Assembly: GCA_036278935.1 (NCBI GenBank)
Contig: DASUKA010000044.1
Coordinates: 5,564 to 69,563 of the forward strand
DNA: 64,000 bases
Direction: 5' to 3'
Source: DASSNR01 sp036278935
GTDB taxonomy: Bacteria > Gemmatimonadota > Gemmatimonadetes > Gemmatimonadales > Gemmatimonadaceae
The notes under the pieces are model-generated. The model was not told the DNA's origin. It saw only the letters and a list, made by a program, of their open reading frames with translations, and searched no databases. The position numbers and the translations under genes were made by a program. The number at the start of each line of letters is the position of its first letter. The first letter of the stretch is position 1. Positions 1-9,248 of the stretch are shown here, piece by piece.

Positions 1-1932
1 GTCGCGCCGCAAACCTTCGCCTTCCCGCGCGGCGCACAGATGCCCGCCAACTTCCAGTTCCCGCCCCGTACGCAGCTCTGGGTCCCGATGCGGCCGCGGC
101 AGAGCGGCCCGCGGTCGCTGGCCGTGATCGGACGAATGCGGCCGGACATCACCATGGCGCGCGCACAGGAGGATCTGGACAGGATCACGCGCATCGAAGA
201 TGATCGTCAACCCGCACGCACGGGGTGGTTCGGCACACGTGCGGTGCCGCTGCGCACGCAGATGATCGGTCATGTGCGCACCATGCTCCTGATCCTGCTG
301 GCCGCCGTGGCTGTGCTGCTGGCCATCGCGTGCGCGAACGCGGCACAGCTCCTGCTGGCGCGGCTACAAGGGCGCCGTAAGGAGCTCGCCCTGCGCGCGG
401 CGATCGGCGCATCGAGCCCGAGGATCGTGCGTGAGCTGATGATCGAGTCCCTGCTCGTGACCGCGCTGGCCGGCGTGCTGGGAACACTGCTCGGGATGAT
501 AGGCATCTCAGTCGCGCGCACCATCGGCCCCGACCGGCTACCCCGGCTGGCAACCGTCCGCTTCGATGCGCGCGTGGCGCTCATCGCGATCGCCATCACC
601 ATGCTATCGGGTCTGCTGTTCAGCCTGCTCCCGGCCATCGGGGCAAGCCACGTGCAACTGGGCGATGCACTCCGTCGGGGCGGCCGCCGTGCAGGCGACG
701 GCGCTGCGCCGTCGCCTGCACGGCGCATGCTCATTGCCGTGGAGGTCGCGCTGTCGGTGGTATTGCTGGTCTCGTCGGGGCTGCTCATCCGCAGCCTGGT
801 GCACGAGCTCGGCGGCGATCTGGGCTTCGAGGCGCCCCATGGAATCACGTTCGAGGTCACGCTGCCACCGCTCAGCTATCCCGAGACGCCGCTGGCGACG
901 TCAACGCTGCATCCGAAGTCAGTCCCATTCTTTACGGAGGCCCTGCAGCGCCTCCGTGCCATTCCCGGTGTGGACGCGGCCGCCATCGGCAAACCGCTCC
1001 CCATGAGCGGCGAGCAGGATGGCTCGAGCTTTTTCCCCGAGAATGGCGATCTGCGACTCTACTCGGGCAAGCAGCGCCTGGCAGCCGAATACACTGTGGC
1101 GAGTCCGGGCCTGTTCCACGCGCTCGGCACCCCGATCGTGAGCGGCCGTGACTTCTCCGTGGTGGATCAGCAGACGACGGTTCCGGTGGTCATCATCAAC
1201 CAGGCGATGGGGAGGTGGCTCTGGCCGGGCCGGAATCCGATTGGTAAGCGGCTCAAGCTCGGCCGGCTCACCACGCGCTCGCCGTGGATGACGGTGGTGG
1301 GTGTGGTAGAGAATATGAAGCTGTACTCGCTCACACAGGCTCCACGGCCGGAGATGTTCGTGCCGTATACGCAGAGCCCCTTCCCGAGCTTCTCCACCAT
1401 GCAGTTCCTCGTGCGCTCCTCCCTGCCGCCCGCGCAGATCCTGGGCCCGGTCCGGCGCGCGATTGCGTCGGTCGACCCCACCATTCCCGTCGCCCGCGTG
1501 CGCACGGTGGATCAACTGGTCGCATCGGTCAGCGAGACGGCGCGCTTCGCCACGCTCTGCATGAGCCTCTTCGGGGGCGCCGCCCTGCTCCTCGCGATGG
1601 TGGGACTGTATGGCGTGATCGCCTACACGGTGCATCAACGCCGGCAGGAGTTCGGCATCCGCGCGGCGTTGGGCGCAACGCGCTGGCAGATCGTTCAACT
1701 GGTGGTGCGCGATGGGCTGCGCCTGACGGTGGTGGGGCTGGCGGCCGGCGGCGTGCTGTCCGTGCTCGCGGGGTGGCTGTTGCGACCGATGCTGTACGAG
1801 GTGTCGGTGGTCGACCCGGCCACGCTCGCGGGTGCGGGTGTATTGCTGCTTGGCGCGGCGCTGGCCGCGTGCTTGTTGCCCGCCGCCCGTGCATCGGCGG
1901 TGCGGCCGCGCGCGGCGCTCGACGATCTCTGA
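1..1932 (+). CDS. ADOP-family FtsX/MacB-like ABC transporter permease (5' partial)
   Basis: Reading is open to the first base of the window, so the N-terminus is missing; about 643 residues are visible. The layout is that of the long acidobacterial-type permeases: a MacB periplasmic-core region, a first FtsX block (TM segment near LLILLAAVAVLLAIACANAA followed by the RRKELALRAAIGAS signature), a second periplasmic region, and a C-terminal FtsX block with LYGVIAYTVHQRRQEFGIRA and two more hydrophobic segments. These proteins sit in the inner membrane and work with a separate ATPase in export or mechanotransmission; the substrate cannot be read from sequence. No ATPase gene is visible. It ends at a TGA, 120 bases before the nitroreductase gene. 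Confidence 0.9.
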   Translation, partial: VAPQTFAFPRGAQMPANFQFPPRTQLWVPMRPRQSGPRSLAVIGRMRPDITMARAQEDLDRITRIEDDRQPARTGWFGTRAVPLRTQMIGHVRTMLLILLAAVAVLLAIACANAAQLLLARLQGRRKELALRAAIGASSPRIVRELMIESLLVTALAGVLGTLLGMIGISVARTIGPDRLPRLATVRFDARVALIAIAITMLSGLLFSLLPAIGASHVQLGDALRRGGRRAGDGAAPSPARRMLIAVEVALSVVLLVSSGLLIRSLVHELGGDLGFEAPHGITFEVTLPPLSYPETPLATSTLHPKSVPFFTEALQRLRAIPGVDAAAIGKPLPMSGEQDGSSFFPENGDLRLYSGKQRLAAEYTVASPGLFHALGTPIVSGRDFSVVDQQTTVPVVIINQAMGRWLWPGRNPIGKRLKLGRLTTRSPWMTVVGVVENMKLYSLTQAPRPEMFVPYTQSPFPSFSTMQFLVRSSLPPAQILGPVRRAIASVDPTIPVARVRTVDQLVASVSETARFATLCMSLFGGAALLLAMVGLYGVIAYTVHQRRQEFGIRAALGATRWQIVQLVVRDGLRLTVVGLAAGGVLSVLAGWLLRPMLYEVSVVDPATLAGAGVLLLGAALAACLLPAARASAVRPRAALDDL

Positions 1933-2054
1933 CGATCGCACTCCGTCCTTCGCACTGACGCCCCCTGCCCTTCTCCGGACCGCAGCGAGCAACCGCATTC
2001 ACCCCGCCGCCAAGACGTCTTGGTGATCGACAGGCCATCCAGTAGCTTGCCCGC

Positions 2055-2615
2055 ATGCACGTTCTCGACGCTATCCAGACGCGCCGGTCGATCAAGCGGT
2101 TCACGGATCGGCCGGTCTCCCGCAGCGAAATCGAGGCGGTCCTCTCCGCTGCCGCGTTCGCGCCGAACCACCGACTCACGCTTCCCTGGCGCTTCTACGT
2201 GCTGGGGCCAGAGGCACGCCATGCCTACGGACTGGCGCTCGGCGATCGCAAGGCACGCAAGCTGACCGATCCTGACGCCGTGGCCACGCTTCGGCAGGCG
2301 ATGGCCGCGGAGCAGCGCGCGCTACCCTGCATGATTGCGATCGCCGTCGTCACCCACGACGATCCGGAGATTCGTGAGGAGGACTACGCCGCCGCGATGA
2401 TGGCCATCCAGAATCTCTCGCTCGCGGCAGTCGAGTTGGGACTCGGCACGCATATCAAAACGGGAGCCGTAATGAGCACCGCCGCCGCACGTGCAGCGGT
2501 GGGAGTGCCTGATGATCAGCGCATCATCGCCGTCGTCAACCTCGGCGAGCCCGCCAGTATCCCGCCGGAAAAACCCCGACGGCCCGCGTCGGAGCACACC
2601 AGGTGGCTCGAGTAG
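2055..2615 (+). CDS. nitroreductase family protein
   Basis: A 186-residue protein of the FMN-dependent nitroreductase fold. The N-terminal IQTRRSIKRFTDRPVSR segment is the family's FMN-phosphate binding signature, followed by the helix with AAAFAPNHRLTLPWRF and a C-terminal VVNLGEPA strand. The length fits the compact YdjA-like group, which reduces nitro groups or similar acceptors with NAD(P)H in the cytoplasm. The physiological substrate is unknown. It is transcribed alone, convergent with the TauE/SafE gene; no clear terminator was seen in the 78-base gap. Confidence 0.85.
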   Translation: MHVLDAIQTRRSIKRFTDRPVSRSEIEAVLSAAAFAPNHRLTLPWRFYVLGPEARHAYGLALGDRKARKLTDPDAVATLRQAMAAEQRALPCMIAIAVVTHDDPEIREEDYAAAMMAIQNLSLAAVELGLGTHIKTGAVMSTAAARAAVGVPDDQRIIAVVNLGEPASIPPEKPRRPASEHTRWLE

Positions 2616-2693
2616 CCTGGTAACGCGAACGGCGCGCAGCAAAAGCGGGACGAACACGCTGGTGAGGGGCGCTCCGCTGAGGTCATATCGGCA

Positions 2694-3425
2694 TTACCGC
2701 GCGATACTCGTCCCGATCATATAGACGCCGAGCACCACCAGAAGCACGCCGATCACGCTCCGGAAGGCGCGCGGCGGCAGATGGCCCAGAACCCGGGTGC
2801 CGAGCGCCGTGCCAATCACGGCGCCGGCGGTCGCGATGAGCACGGGCGGCCATACACTCGCGATCTGCCTGCCCTGCGTTGCGAGGTAGACCGGCAGGCG
2901 CGCGAGGTCGACGAAGATCGCGACGGCCGTTGCCGTCGCGACGAATGCTTCCTTGGGCACATCGAAGCCGAGCATCGCGGCGGACCGAATGCCCCCCTGA
3001 TTTCCCACCAGCCCACCGAGCGCGCCCGAGAGTGCGCCCGCCGTCCACGCGCTCACGCGGCCCCACCGAACGTGCTCCATCCACCCGGATAGCTGGGAGG
3101 CGCCGGCGAGCACGAGCAGCACGCCAAAGATGACGGCGAGTGCCCGGCTCGACGCGCCTGTGTGAGCGAGCGCGCCGGCGAGCCCGCCCGCCGCGCTCGC
3201 GATACCGAAGCCGAGCAGGACGCGCCGGTCCACGTGCCGGCGGAGAATCCAGAACCGCTGCACCGTGGCGATGAAGTGCGGAATGGCGATGGCCGCAACG
3301 GCCAGTTTCGTGCCCGTCCGGAGCGCAAGCGCGGGCGTGAGCAGACTCCCGATACCGAATCCGGCAACGGAGGCGATCCCGCCGGCCACAATGGCGACGG
3401 CGGCGAGAAAGAGATGGAACAGCAT
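2694..3425 (-). CDS. sulfite exporter TauE/SafE family membrane protein
   Basis: A 243-residue polytopic inner-membrane protein. It opens with the typical TauE/SafE first helix and Gly-rich turn (AGGIASVAGFGIGSLLTP), followed by several hydrophobic segments and a repeated second half (GALGGLVGNQGGIRSAAML) that gives the pseudo-duplicated family layout. Members export sulfite, sulfoacetate or other organic anions; the substrate here is unknown. An in-frame start lies 58 codons upstream at 3599, but the hydrophobic family N-terminus begins at 3425, so that start was chosen. The longer version would overlap the divergent 71-residue gene. Confidence 0.85.
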   Translation of the reverse strand: MLFHLFLAAVAIVAGGIASVAGFGIGSLLTPALALRTGTKLAVAAIAIPHFIATVQRFWILRRHVDRRVLLGFGIASAAGGLAGALAHTGASSRALAVIFGVLLVLAGASQLSGWMEHVRWGRVSAWTAGALSGALGGLVGNQGGIRSAAMLGFDVPKEAFVATATAVAIFVDLARLPVYLATQGRQIASVWPPVLIATAGAVIGTALGTRVLGHLPPRAFRSVIGVLLVVLGVYMIGTSIAR

Positions 3426-3585
3426 TGGCCGCGCTCGGAGAAAGGTGGGTCTGGCGCTCGGAGTATAGGGGGTATGGCGTGCGCATTGCAGGCCCGGGTA
3501 TGCCACGAAGCGATGGCCGAGTGCCGCGCCCCATGCGACCACGGCATGCGGAACGCGCTCATCACCTGCACCACGAGGCTGGACA

Positions 3586-3801
3586 ATGGCGAATCCCAAC
3601 TATCCCGAGAGCGACCCCCGTCATCACACGTCGAATATTCGACAGATGCTGGACGACACCGCGCGGCACGTGCGCGAGGACGTCGCGAAGGTGAGCGACC
3701 CCAGGGCCCAGGCCCTGTTCGAGACAACCGCCGAGGTGCTGGGCGGGCTGAGCAAAGCGTACCAGGACTTCGAGCGCAAGAACGAGCCCGCGTGGCGATA
3801 G
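3586..3801 (+). CDS. hypothetical 71-residue protein upstream of acetate kinase
   Basis: A short, charged, soluble protein with predicted helices (DDTARHVREDVAKVSDPRAQ; ETTAEVLGGLSKAYQDFERK). It has no signal peptide, membrane segment or motif that I recognise. It lies 49 bases before acetate kinase on the same strand, so it may be co-transcribed with the ackA-xfp pair. Its amphipathic composition and normal stop suggest a real small gene, but no function can be assigned. Confidence 0.6.
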   Translation: MANPNYPESDPRHHTSNIRQMLDDTARHVREDVAKVSDPRAQALFETTAEVLGGLSKAYQDFERKNEPAWR

Positions 3802-3850
3802 ACGTATCTTGTGCGCCACGACGAGCGCTGGGCCAGATGCCGCCTCCCGC

Positions 3851-5044
3851 ATGCATATTCTCACACTGAACACCGGCTCGTCGAGCCTCAAGTTCGCGGT
3901 CTACGACATGAGCTGCACCGCGCCCGACGGTGGTGCGCTCCTCCGTTCCGGCGCCATCGAAGGGATCGGGAGCGCGCGGAGCCGAGCGCGCATCAGACAG
4001 TCTGACAGCGAGCAGACATTCGACGCGTCGATCCCCGATCGGGCCGCCGCACTCTCATGGCTCACCCGGGATCTCGAGCGAGAGCGGTTGTGGGAGCAGC
4101 TCTCCGCGGTCGGGCATCGCATCGTCCATGGCGGGGCGGCGTACCGCGAGCCGGTCCGTATCACGGCGGACGTGCGGGCCGCGCTCCAGAGGCTCGTTCC
4201 GCTCGCGCCAGTGCACCTCCGCGACGAGCTGCACGCGGTGGACGTCCTGGCACAACTGGACCCCGACCTCGCGCAGGTCGCGTGCTTCGACACGGCGTTT
4301 CATGGGGGGCTGCCGCTCGAGGCGCGATGGTACGGTCTTCCACGCGCGCTCGTCGAGGAGGGAGTCATGCGGTACGGCTTCCATGGCCTCTCGTACGAGT
4401 ACATCGTGCGCGAGCTGCGCAGCCGTGACGCGCTGGGAATGCGTACCATCGTCGCGCACCTGGGCAGCGGAGCGAGTATGGCCGCGCTGCGCGAGGGTCG
4501 CAGCATCGACACGAGCATGGGACTCACGCCGCTCGGAGGCTTCATGATGAGCACGCGCTCCGGCGATCTCGACCCGGGCATCCTGCTCTACCTCATGCGC
4601 GAGCGAGGGCGCTCACTCGATGATGTGAGCGCCATGGTCACGACGGCCGGCGGGCTGCTCGGGCTCTCGGGGACCAGTGCGGACATGCGTGACCTGCTGG
4701 CGCGCTGTAGTGCCGACACCCGCGCTGCAGAAGCCGTGTCCATCTTCTGTTACCAGGCGCGCCGGTTCCTTGGTGCATACGTGGCCGTGCTCGGCGGACT
4801 GGACACGCTCGTGTTCACCGGCGGCATCGGCGAGCACGCGCCAATCATTCGCGAATGCATCTGCCGCGACCTCGACTGCGTCGGCATCCGAATCGACCCG
4901 GCCCGCAACGATGCAGATGCGGCCATCATCTCCGAGCGCGATGCGCGGGTGACCGTCCACGTCATCCAGACGAATGAGGAGTTCATGATCGCCCACCATA
5001 CGGCGCGCGTGCTGCGCGCGAACAGCGAGAAGGACCATGACTGA
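3851..5044 (+). CDS. ackA: acetate kinase
   Basis: A 397-residue protein of normal family length that interconverts acetyl phosphate + ADP and acetate + ATP in the cytoplasm. Both signature regions are clear: LTLNTGSSSLKFAVY at the N-terminus and RYGFHGLSYEYI in the middle. GHRIVHGG, the DTAFH motif, AHLGSGASM and FTGGIGEHAP of the ASKHA nucleotide-binding fold are also present. An in-frame upstream start at 3809 adds 14 non-conserved residues; 3851 places the methionine directly before the first strand and is preferred. The stop overlaps the phosphoketolase start by 8 bases, so the two are very likely translationally coupled: phosphoketolase makes acetyl phosphate and this enzyme turns it into ATP. 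Confidence 0.97.
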   Translation: MHILTLNTGSSSLKFAVYDMSCTAPDGGALLRSGAIEGIGSARSRARIRQSDSEQTFDASIPDRAAALSWLTRDLERERLWEQLSAVGHRIVHGGAAYREPVRITADVRAALQRLVPLAPVHLRDELHAVDVLAQLDPDLAQVACFDTAFHGGLPLEARWYGLPRALVEEGVMRYGFHGLSYEYIVRELRSRDALGMRTIVAHLGSGASMAALREGRSIDTSMGLTPLGGFMMSTRSGDLDPGILLYLMRERGRSLDDVSAMVTTAGGLLGLSGTSADMRDLLARCSADTRAAEAVSIFCYQARRFLGAYVAVLGGLDTLVFTGGIGEHAPIIRECICRDLDCVGIRIDPARNDADAAIISERDARVTVHVIQTNEEFMIAHHTARVLRANSEKDHD

Positions 5045-7418
5045 ACGCTCAGCCCGAATGCACGAGCTGCACGCCAACTTTCAGGCGGCCAATTATCTGA
5101 GCCTGGCGCAGCTCTACCTGCGCGAGAATCCGTTGCTGCGCGAGCCCCTGCGCCCAGAGCAGATCAAACCGCGGCTGCTCGGCCACTGGGGAACCGTGCC
5201 GGGTATCAACCTGGTCTACGGACATCTGAGCCGCCTCATCCAGGATACGGCAGCCAGCATTCTCTTGGTCGTTGGCACTGGACACGGCGCGCCCGGTGTG
5301 CTGGCGGAGCTGTACCTGGAGGGCACGCTTGGCGCGTACTATCCGGACTATTCTCTCGGGCTCGCTGGCCTCACGCGCCTGGTACGCGAGTTCTCCTGGC
5401 CGGGCGGGTGGCCCAGCCATCTGACGGCCCTCACCCCCGGGGCGCTGCACGAAGGGGGCGAGCTGGGCTACTCGCTGGCGCACGCCTTCGGCGCGGCGTT
5501 CGACAATCCGCAGCTCGTCGTCGCCTGCCTGGTGGGCGATGGCGAGGCCGAGACCGGGCCGTTGGCCGCGTCGTGGCAGTCGACCAATATGCTCAATCCG
5601 GCCACGGACGGCGCGGTGCTGCCCATTCTGCACCTCAATGGCTACAAGCTCTCGGGCCCGAGCATCTTCGCGCGGCTTTCGCCGCGTGAGTTGCACGACT
5701 ACTTCGCCGGAATGGGATACGTCGTGCGCGAGGTGGCGGGCGACCAGCCCGAGGCCGTGCATGAGGAGATGTGGACTGCTCTGGACTGGGCGTACGGTGC
5801 GATTCGCGAGGAGCAGGTGAATGCGCGCTCCGGGCATGCCCCGGCCCGACCGCGCTGGCCGCTCATCGTACTGCGCACGCCCAAGGGGTGGACGGCGCCC
5901 GCGACACTCGACGGCAGGCCGCTCGAGGGAACCTTCCACGCGCACCAGGTGCCCATTGAAGACCCGGCCGCCAATCCGCGACATCTCGCCGTGCTCGACG
6001 AGTGGCTTCGGAGCTATCACCCCGACGTGCTGTTCGACGAGGAGGGCCGCCCGAGCGCCGCCGTCACCGCCATCTATCCCGGCGATGGACTGCGACTCGG
6101 TGAGAATCCGCAGGCGAACGGGGGCACGCTGCTCACCCCCCTCGCGCTGCCCGATTCCGCGCGCTATGCAGTCGAGGTGCCGGCGCCCGGCGCCGTGCGC
6201 ACCGAGGGGACGAAAGTGCTGGGCGGCTATCTGCGCGACGTCTTCGTCAACGATCGCGACGCGCACAGCTTTCGCCTCTTCTGCCCCGACGAGACCTCGT
6301 CCAATCGCCTGCAGGCCGTGTTCGAGGCGACGGCACGCGCGTGGATGCTCCCCATCATCCCGAGCGATGAGTTTCTCTCCCGCGACGGGCGCGTGATGGA
6401 GATCCTGAGCGAGCACTGCTGCGAAGGTTGGCTCGAGGGCTATCTGCTCTCGGGACGTCACGGAGTGTTCGCGTGCTACGAGGCGTTCCTGACGATCATC
6501 GACTCCATGATGCAGCAGTACGCGAAGTGGCTGAAGATGGCCGCCGAGACCAGCTGGCGACAGCCGGTCGCCTCGCTCAACTATCTGGTCACGAGCCACG
6601 TGTGGGAACAGGATCACAACGGGTACAGCCACCAGGGGCCGAGCTTCATCAACATGCTGCTCACCAAGAAAGCCGCCATCACGAGGGTGTACCTTCCCCC
6701 CGATGCGAACTGTCTGCTCTCGATGGCGGACCATTGCCTCAAGAGTCGCGGCTACATCAACCTCATCGTCGCCTCCAAGAAGCCCATGCCGCAGTGGCTG
6801 TCCATGGACGACGCCCTGCGCCACTGCGCCGCCGGCGCCTCGGCATGGAACTGGGCCGGCACCGGTGACGGGCCTGCCGATGTGATTCTTGCTGCCGCGG
6901 GCGATGTGCCCACACGCGAGACGGTCGCTGCCGCGTGGTGGCTGCGCCGCGAGGTACCCGATCTGCGCGTGCGCGTGGTGAACGTTGTCGATCTCTACGC
7001 GCTGCAGTCGCCACGCGATCACCCGCATGGGCTGTCCGACGAGCGGTTCGTGGGGCTGTTCGGAAGCGCCACCGACGTCGTATTTGCGTTCCACGGCTAC
7101 CCGAACGTCGTGCACGAGCTGATCCACCACCGTCCGAATCCGCAGCGGTTCCACGTGCGTGGGTACGTCGAGGAGGGGACGACCACCACGCCCTTTGACA
7201 TGACGGTACTCAACCGGATGAGCCGATACGACCTGGCCATCGAGGCGCTCCACCGCACGGGTCGCGCAAACCGCACGGGAGTGTTCGAGCGCAAGCTGGA
7301 GGAGCACCGGCTCTACATCCGCGAGCACGACGAGGACATGCCGGAAGTGCAGGAGTGGCGATGGGCTGAGGGCGAGCCGGCGGCGGGGCTGACCCGCCAG
7401 CACGCGGAGGCGAGCTGA
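5037..7418 (+). CDS. xfp: D-xylulose-5-phosphate/fructose-6-phosphate phosphoketolase
   Basis: A 793-residue thiamine-diphosphate enzyme that cleaves xylulose-5-P (and usually fructose-6-P) with phosphate, giving acetyl phosphate plus glyceraldehyde-3-P or erythrose-4-P. The N-terminal GHWGTVPGINLVYGHLSRLI and GHGAPG segments, the ThDP/Mg motif GDGEAETGPLAASW (near residue 167) and the SHVWEQDHNGYSHQGPS segment are all characteristic, and the length is standard. The ATG lies inside the last codons of ackA. The pair forms the energy-yielding lower part of the phosphoketolase shunt. Sequence alone does not settle whether both sugar phosphates are used. Confidence 0.97.
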   Translation: MTERSARMHELHANFQAANYLSLAQLYLRENPLLREPLRPEQIKPRLLGHWGTVPGINLVYGHLSRLIQDTAASILLVVGTGHGAPGVLAELYLEGTLGAYYPDYSLGLAGLTRLVREFSWPGGWPSHLTALTPGALHEGGELGYSLAHAFGAAFDNPQLVVACLVGDGEAETGPLAASWQSTNMLNPATDGAVLPILHLNGYKLSGPSIFARLSPRELHDYFAGMGYVVREVAGDQPEAVHEEMWTALDWAYGAIREEQVNARSGHAPARPRWPLIVLRTPKGWTAPATLDGRPLEGTFHAHQVPIEDPAANPRHLAVLDEWLRSYHPDVLFDEEGRPSAAVTAIYPGDGLRLGENPQANGGTLLTPLALPDSARYAVEVPAPGAVRTEGTKVLGGYLRDVFVNDRDAHSFRLFCPDETSSNRLQAVFEATARAWMLPIIPSDEFLSRDGRVMEILSEHCCEGWLEGYLLSGRHGVFACYEAFLTIIDSMMQQYAKWLKMAAETSWRQPVASLNYLVTSHVWEQDHNGYSHQGPSFINMLLTKKAAITRVYLPPDANCLLSMADHCLKSRGYINLIVASKKPMPQWLSMDDALRHCAAGASAWNWAGTGDGPADVILAAAGDVPTRETVAAAWWLRREVPDLRVRVVNVVDLYALQSPRDHPHGLSDERFVGLFGSATDVVFAFHGYPNVVHELIHHRPNPQRFHVRGYVEEGTTTTPFDMTVLNRMSRYDLAIEALHRTGRANRTGVFERKLEEHRLYIREHDEDMPEVQEWRWAEGEPAAGLTRQHAEAS

Positions 7419-7451
7419 GCGCGTCCGAGCACGCGGTCCCGGTCACCGCCC

Positions 7452-7480
7452 AGGCGCCGCCGAAGGCTCCGGCGGCGCCT
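7452..7480. terminator. GC-rich hairpin between convergent genes
   Basis: Perfect 11-base arms (7452-7462 and 7470-7480) separated by 7 bases lie between the end of the phosphoketolase gene and the stop of the convergent minus-strand gene. There is no T tract on either side. Position and strength suggest a bidirectional terminator or an mRNA-stabilising hairpin. Confidence 0.6.
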
Positions 7481-7935
7481 CAGAATCGCTCGCCCTTCGC
7501 TTCACGCACCTTGCTGCCCACGGGGCGGATGCGCGACCACGTGGTGTAGAAGAAGAGCAGAATCCCCGCGATCTGTGCGAATCCCGCAAGCACTACGAGC
7601 ACGCGCAGCCATACCGCGCCCACGCTCGCGCGAAGCAGCTCGCCGACCACGCGCACGCCGGTGCCGCCTGCGAGCATCCAGTAGGCAGCTCCGGCCAGCC
7701 GCGGGCTGTAGCGCACATCCCCCTTCTCCGGACGCGGGAAGAGCCAGAGCGCCACGCCGAGGATCATCATCATGATGAAGCCAACGAACAGGGCATGGGT
7801 GTGCGCGCTCACGACGTATGGCGACGGATAGCGCCCGAAGAGCTCGCGGCGGACGATCATCCATCCACCAATACCGAGCCCGACGGCCAGGTAGATGATG
7901 GCGGTCTTGATGTAGCGGCGAACGAGGGTGTGCAT
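7480..7935 (-). CDS. small heme-copper-oxidase subunit I-like membrane protein
   Basis: A 151-residue protein with about four membrane segments. The stretch SAHTHALFVGFIMMMILGVA resembles a histidine-bearing helix of NorB/cbb3-type subunit I, but the protein is far too short to be an oxidase. Similar short proteins occur near nitrite and nitric oxide reduction genes. It lies directly after the CopD-like gene and the DUF59 gene, all on the minus strand, which looks like one transcription unit. A haem-binding or electron-transfer accessory role is inference. Confidence 0.6.
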   Translation of the reverse strand: MHTLVRRYIKTAIIYLAVGLGIGGWMIVRRELFGRYPSPYVVSAHTHALFVGFIMMMILGVALWLFPRPEKGDVRYSPRLAGAAYWMLAGGTGVRVVGELLRASVGAVWLRVLVVLAGFAQIAGILLFFYTTWSRIRPVGSKVREAKGERF

Positions 7936-7944
7936 GCGACCGTA

Positions 7945-8487
7945 TCAGCCGCCGCGCGCCAGCCGCACGGCGGCGATGACGACGATCACGCCGACGAACG
8001 CATTCACGCGCGCGAGGAGCGCGGCTCGGCGGCGAAGCGTGACAGCGTGATGGGAACCCGGGGCGGCGCGCCCCGCCGCGGGTCCGAGGACGAAGTCGTG
8101 CGTGGCACTCACCGCGACCATCGTCAACACCGCCACCAGCTTCGCCGCAAGCGCGCGACCGAGCGCCGTGCTCCAGAAGACCGCGGATCCGAGCATGCCC
8201 GACCAGTGCAGCCACCCACGGAAGTACAGATTGAGCACCCCTGTGACAATAAGGATGCTTATCGCCACCCATCCGACACTGCGGAAGCGACGCCCCAACT
8301 CCTGGAAGAGGCGTTGCCGCACGGCGGGTGGCTCGATGCGCCGGAGCGCGGGCGCGCCCACCACTCCGAGGAAGAACATTCCGCCCAGCCAGAGCAGTGC
8401 CGCGAGCACGTGGACGGTGACGTTGGCAAGATAGAGCGTCTGCACCACGCTCAGCGCTCGGCGCGCACCGTGAAGGCCCGCGCGCAT
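7945..8487 (-). CDS. CopD-like integral membrane protein
   Basis: A 180-residue membrane protein with four hydrophobic segments. The first (VHVLAALLWLGGMFFLGVVG) carries the histidine and glycine pattern of CopD/DUF2269-type proteins, and the second follows an Arg-rich loop (GRRFRSVGWVAISILIVTG). CopD relatives are linked with copper handling or cytochrome-type electron transfer. The 9-base gap to the next gene, and the neighbouring NirK-like copper protein, suggest a role in copper-dependent respiration. The family call is from pattern and topology only. Confidence 0.6.
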   Translation of the reverse strand: MRAGLHGARRALSVVQTLYLANVTVHVLAALLWLGGMFFLGVVGAPALRRIEPPAVRQRLFQELGRRFRSVGWVAISILIVTGVLNLYFRGWLHWSGMLGSAVFWSTALGRALAAKLVAVLTMVAVSATHDFVLGPAAGRAAPGSHHAVTLRRRAALLARVNAFVGVIVVIAAVRLARGG

Positions 8488-8512
8488 GCTGGTCGCATCC
8501 GGCGGCCACGCA

Positions 8513-8821
8513 CTACCATGCGCCCGGCTGAATCATCCCCGCGTGCCACGCGGGATCCCATACCAGCTTCGTGCGCACCTCGGTGATTCCCGGCACGGTG
8601 GAGACAGAACGGAGGATGCCATCGGTGATCACACGCTCCATCGGGCAACCCGGCGTCGTGAGGGTGTGCGTGATGGTGACTCCCCCCGCATCGTCTACCC
8701 CCACATCGTACACGAGCCCGAGCGTTACAATGTCGAGCCCGATCTCCGGATCGATGACGGAGCGCAGGGCGTCCCAGGTGCGCGAGAGCGGCGTGTCAGT
8801 TGTAGCACTGTCGGTCGACAT
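8513..8821 (-). CDS. metal-sulfur cluster assembly factor (DUF59/MIP18 family)
   Basis: A 102-residue DUF59 protein. The core LRSVIDPEIGLDIVTLGLVYDV and the following TLTTPGCPM segment, with the conserved cysteine, are diagnostic. Family members (SufT, PaaD and relatives) help mature Fe-S proteins. The ATG at 8821 was chosen over 8884 because the upstream 21 residues are not conserved-looking. It heads a minus-strand group with the CopD-like and oxidase-like genes; such a trio often accompanies denitrification genes, so it may mature a redox enzyme. Confidence 0.88.
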   Translation of the reverse strand: MSTDSATTDTPLSRTWDALRSVIDPEIGLDIVTLGLVYDVGVDDAGGVTITHTLTTPGCPMERVITDGILRSVSTVPGITEVRTKLVWDPAWHAGMIQPGAW

Positions 8822-8997
8822 GATCGTGAATTCGCGTGAGTGACGCCGTGCCTGGCTGCAGCGCGCAGCGGCATCCTGTAGCATGAGCGCATGCGGCGTG
8901 CGTGGGCGTGACGGTTGTCACACGCGGCGGGTGACTCTGCGTCGCGAGTGGTGAAGGCGCCGCCTCGCGGTGATTGCCGCGCCTGGACGTTCGGCGC

Positions 8998-9216
8998 CTA
9001 CGTACGGAGCTTGGTGAGCGCCGAGCCCTTGTGCATGGCGAGGTGATCCGTCTTGTCGCTCTTGATTTCGTATTGGGGATCCTCGGGGCTCGCGTGCACC
9101 GTGTAGCCCTTGAATTGGATGTGCGATGTCACCACTCTCATGATGTGGCCGGAGACGCGTCCAGCCTCCGAATTCCAGCTGACGTGGTCACCGATTTTGA
9201 AGTGCGTACTCGCCAT
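8998..9216 (-). CDS. DUF2945 (TUDOR-like) small protein
   Basis: A 72-residue protein beginning KIGDHVSWNSEAGRVSGHI and continuing through PQYEIKSDKTDHLAMHKGSA, the pattern of the DUF2945/hypervirulence-associated TUDOR-domain family. It is full length for the family and soluble. The molecular function is not established. It is divergent from the AlkA gene with only 32 bases between the starts, so the two probably have overlapping promoters. Confidence 0.85.
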   Translation of the reverse strand: MASTHFKIGDHVSWNSEAGRVSGHIMRVVTSHIQFKGYTVHASPEDPQYEIKSDKTDHLAMHKGSALTKLRT

Positions 9217-9248
9217 GGTGTCGTTCTCCCCTCTTCACAGATGATCGC

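Noticed and set aside
919..1998. 359-codon minus-strand frame opposite the permease gene
   Set aside because: Arg/His/Gln-rich composition without motifs; a high-GC shadow of the permease frame.
3425..3599. N-terminal extension of the TauE/SafE protein
   Set aside because: Not hydrophobic or family-like, and it would overlap the divergent small gene.
5049..7403. 784-codon minus-strand frame covering almost all of the phosphoketolase gene
   Set aside because: Mirror frame of a clear enzyme gene; no protein-like hydrophobic pattern or motif.
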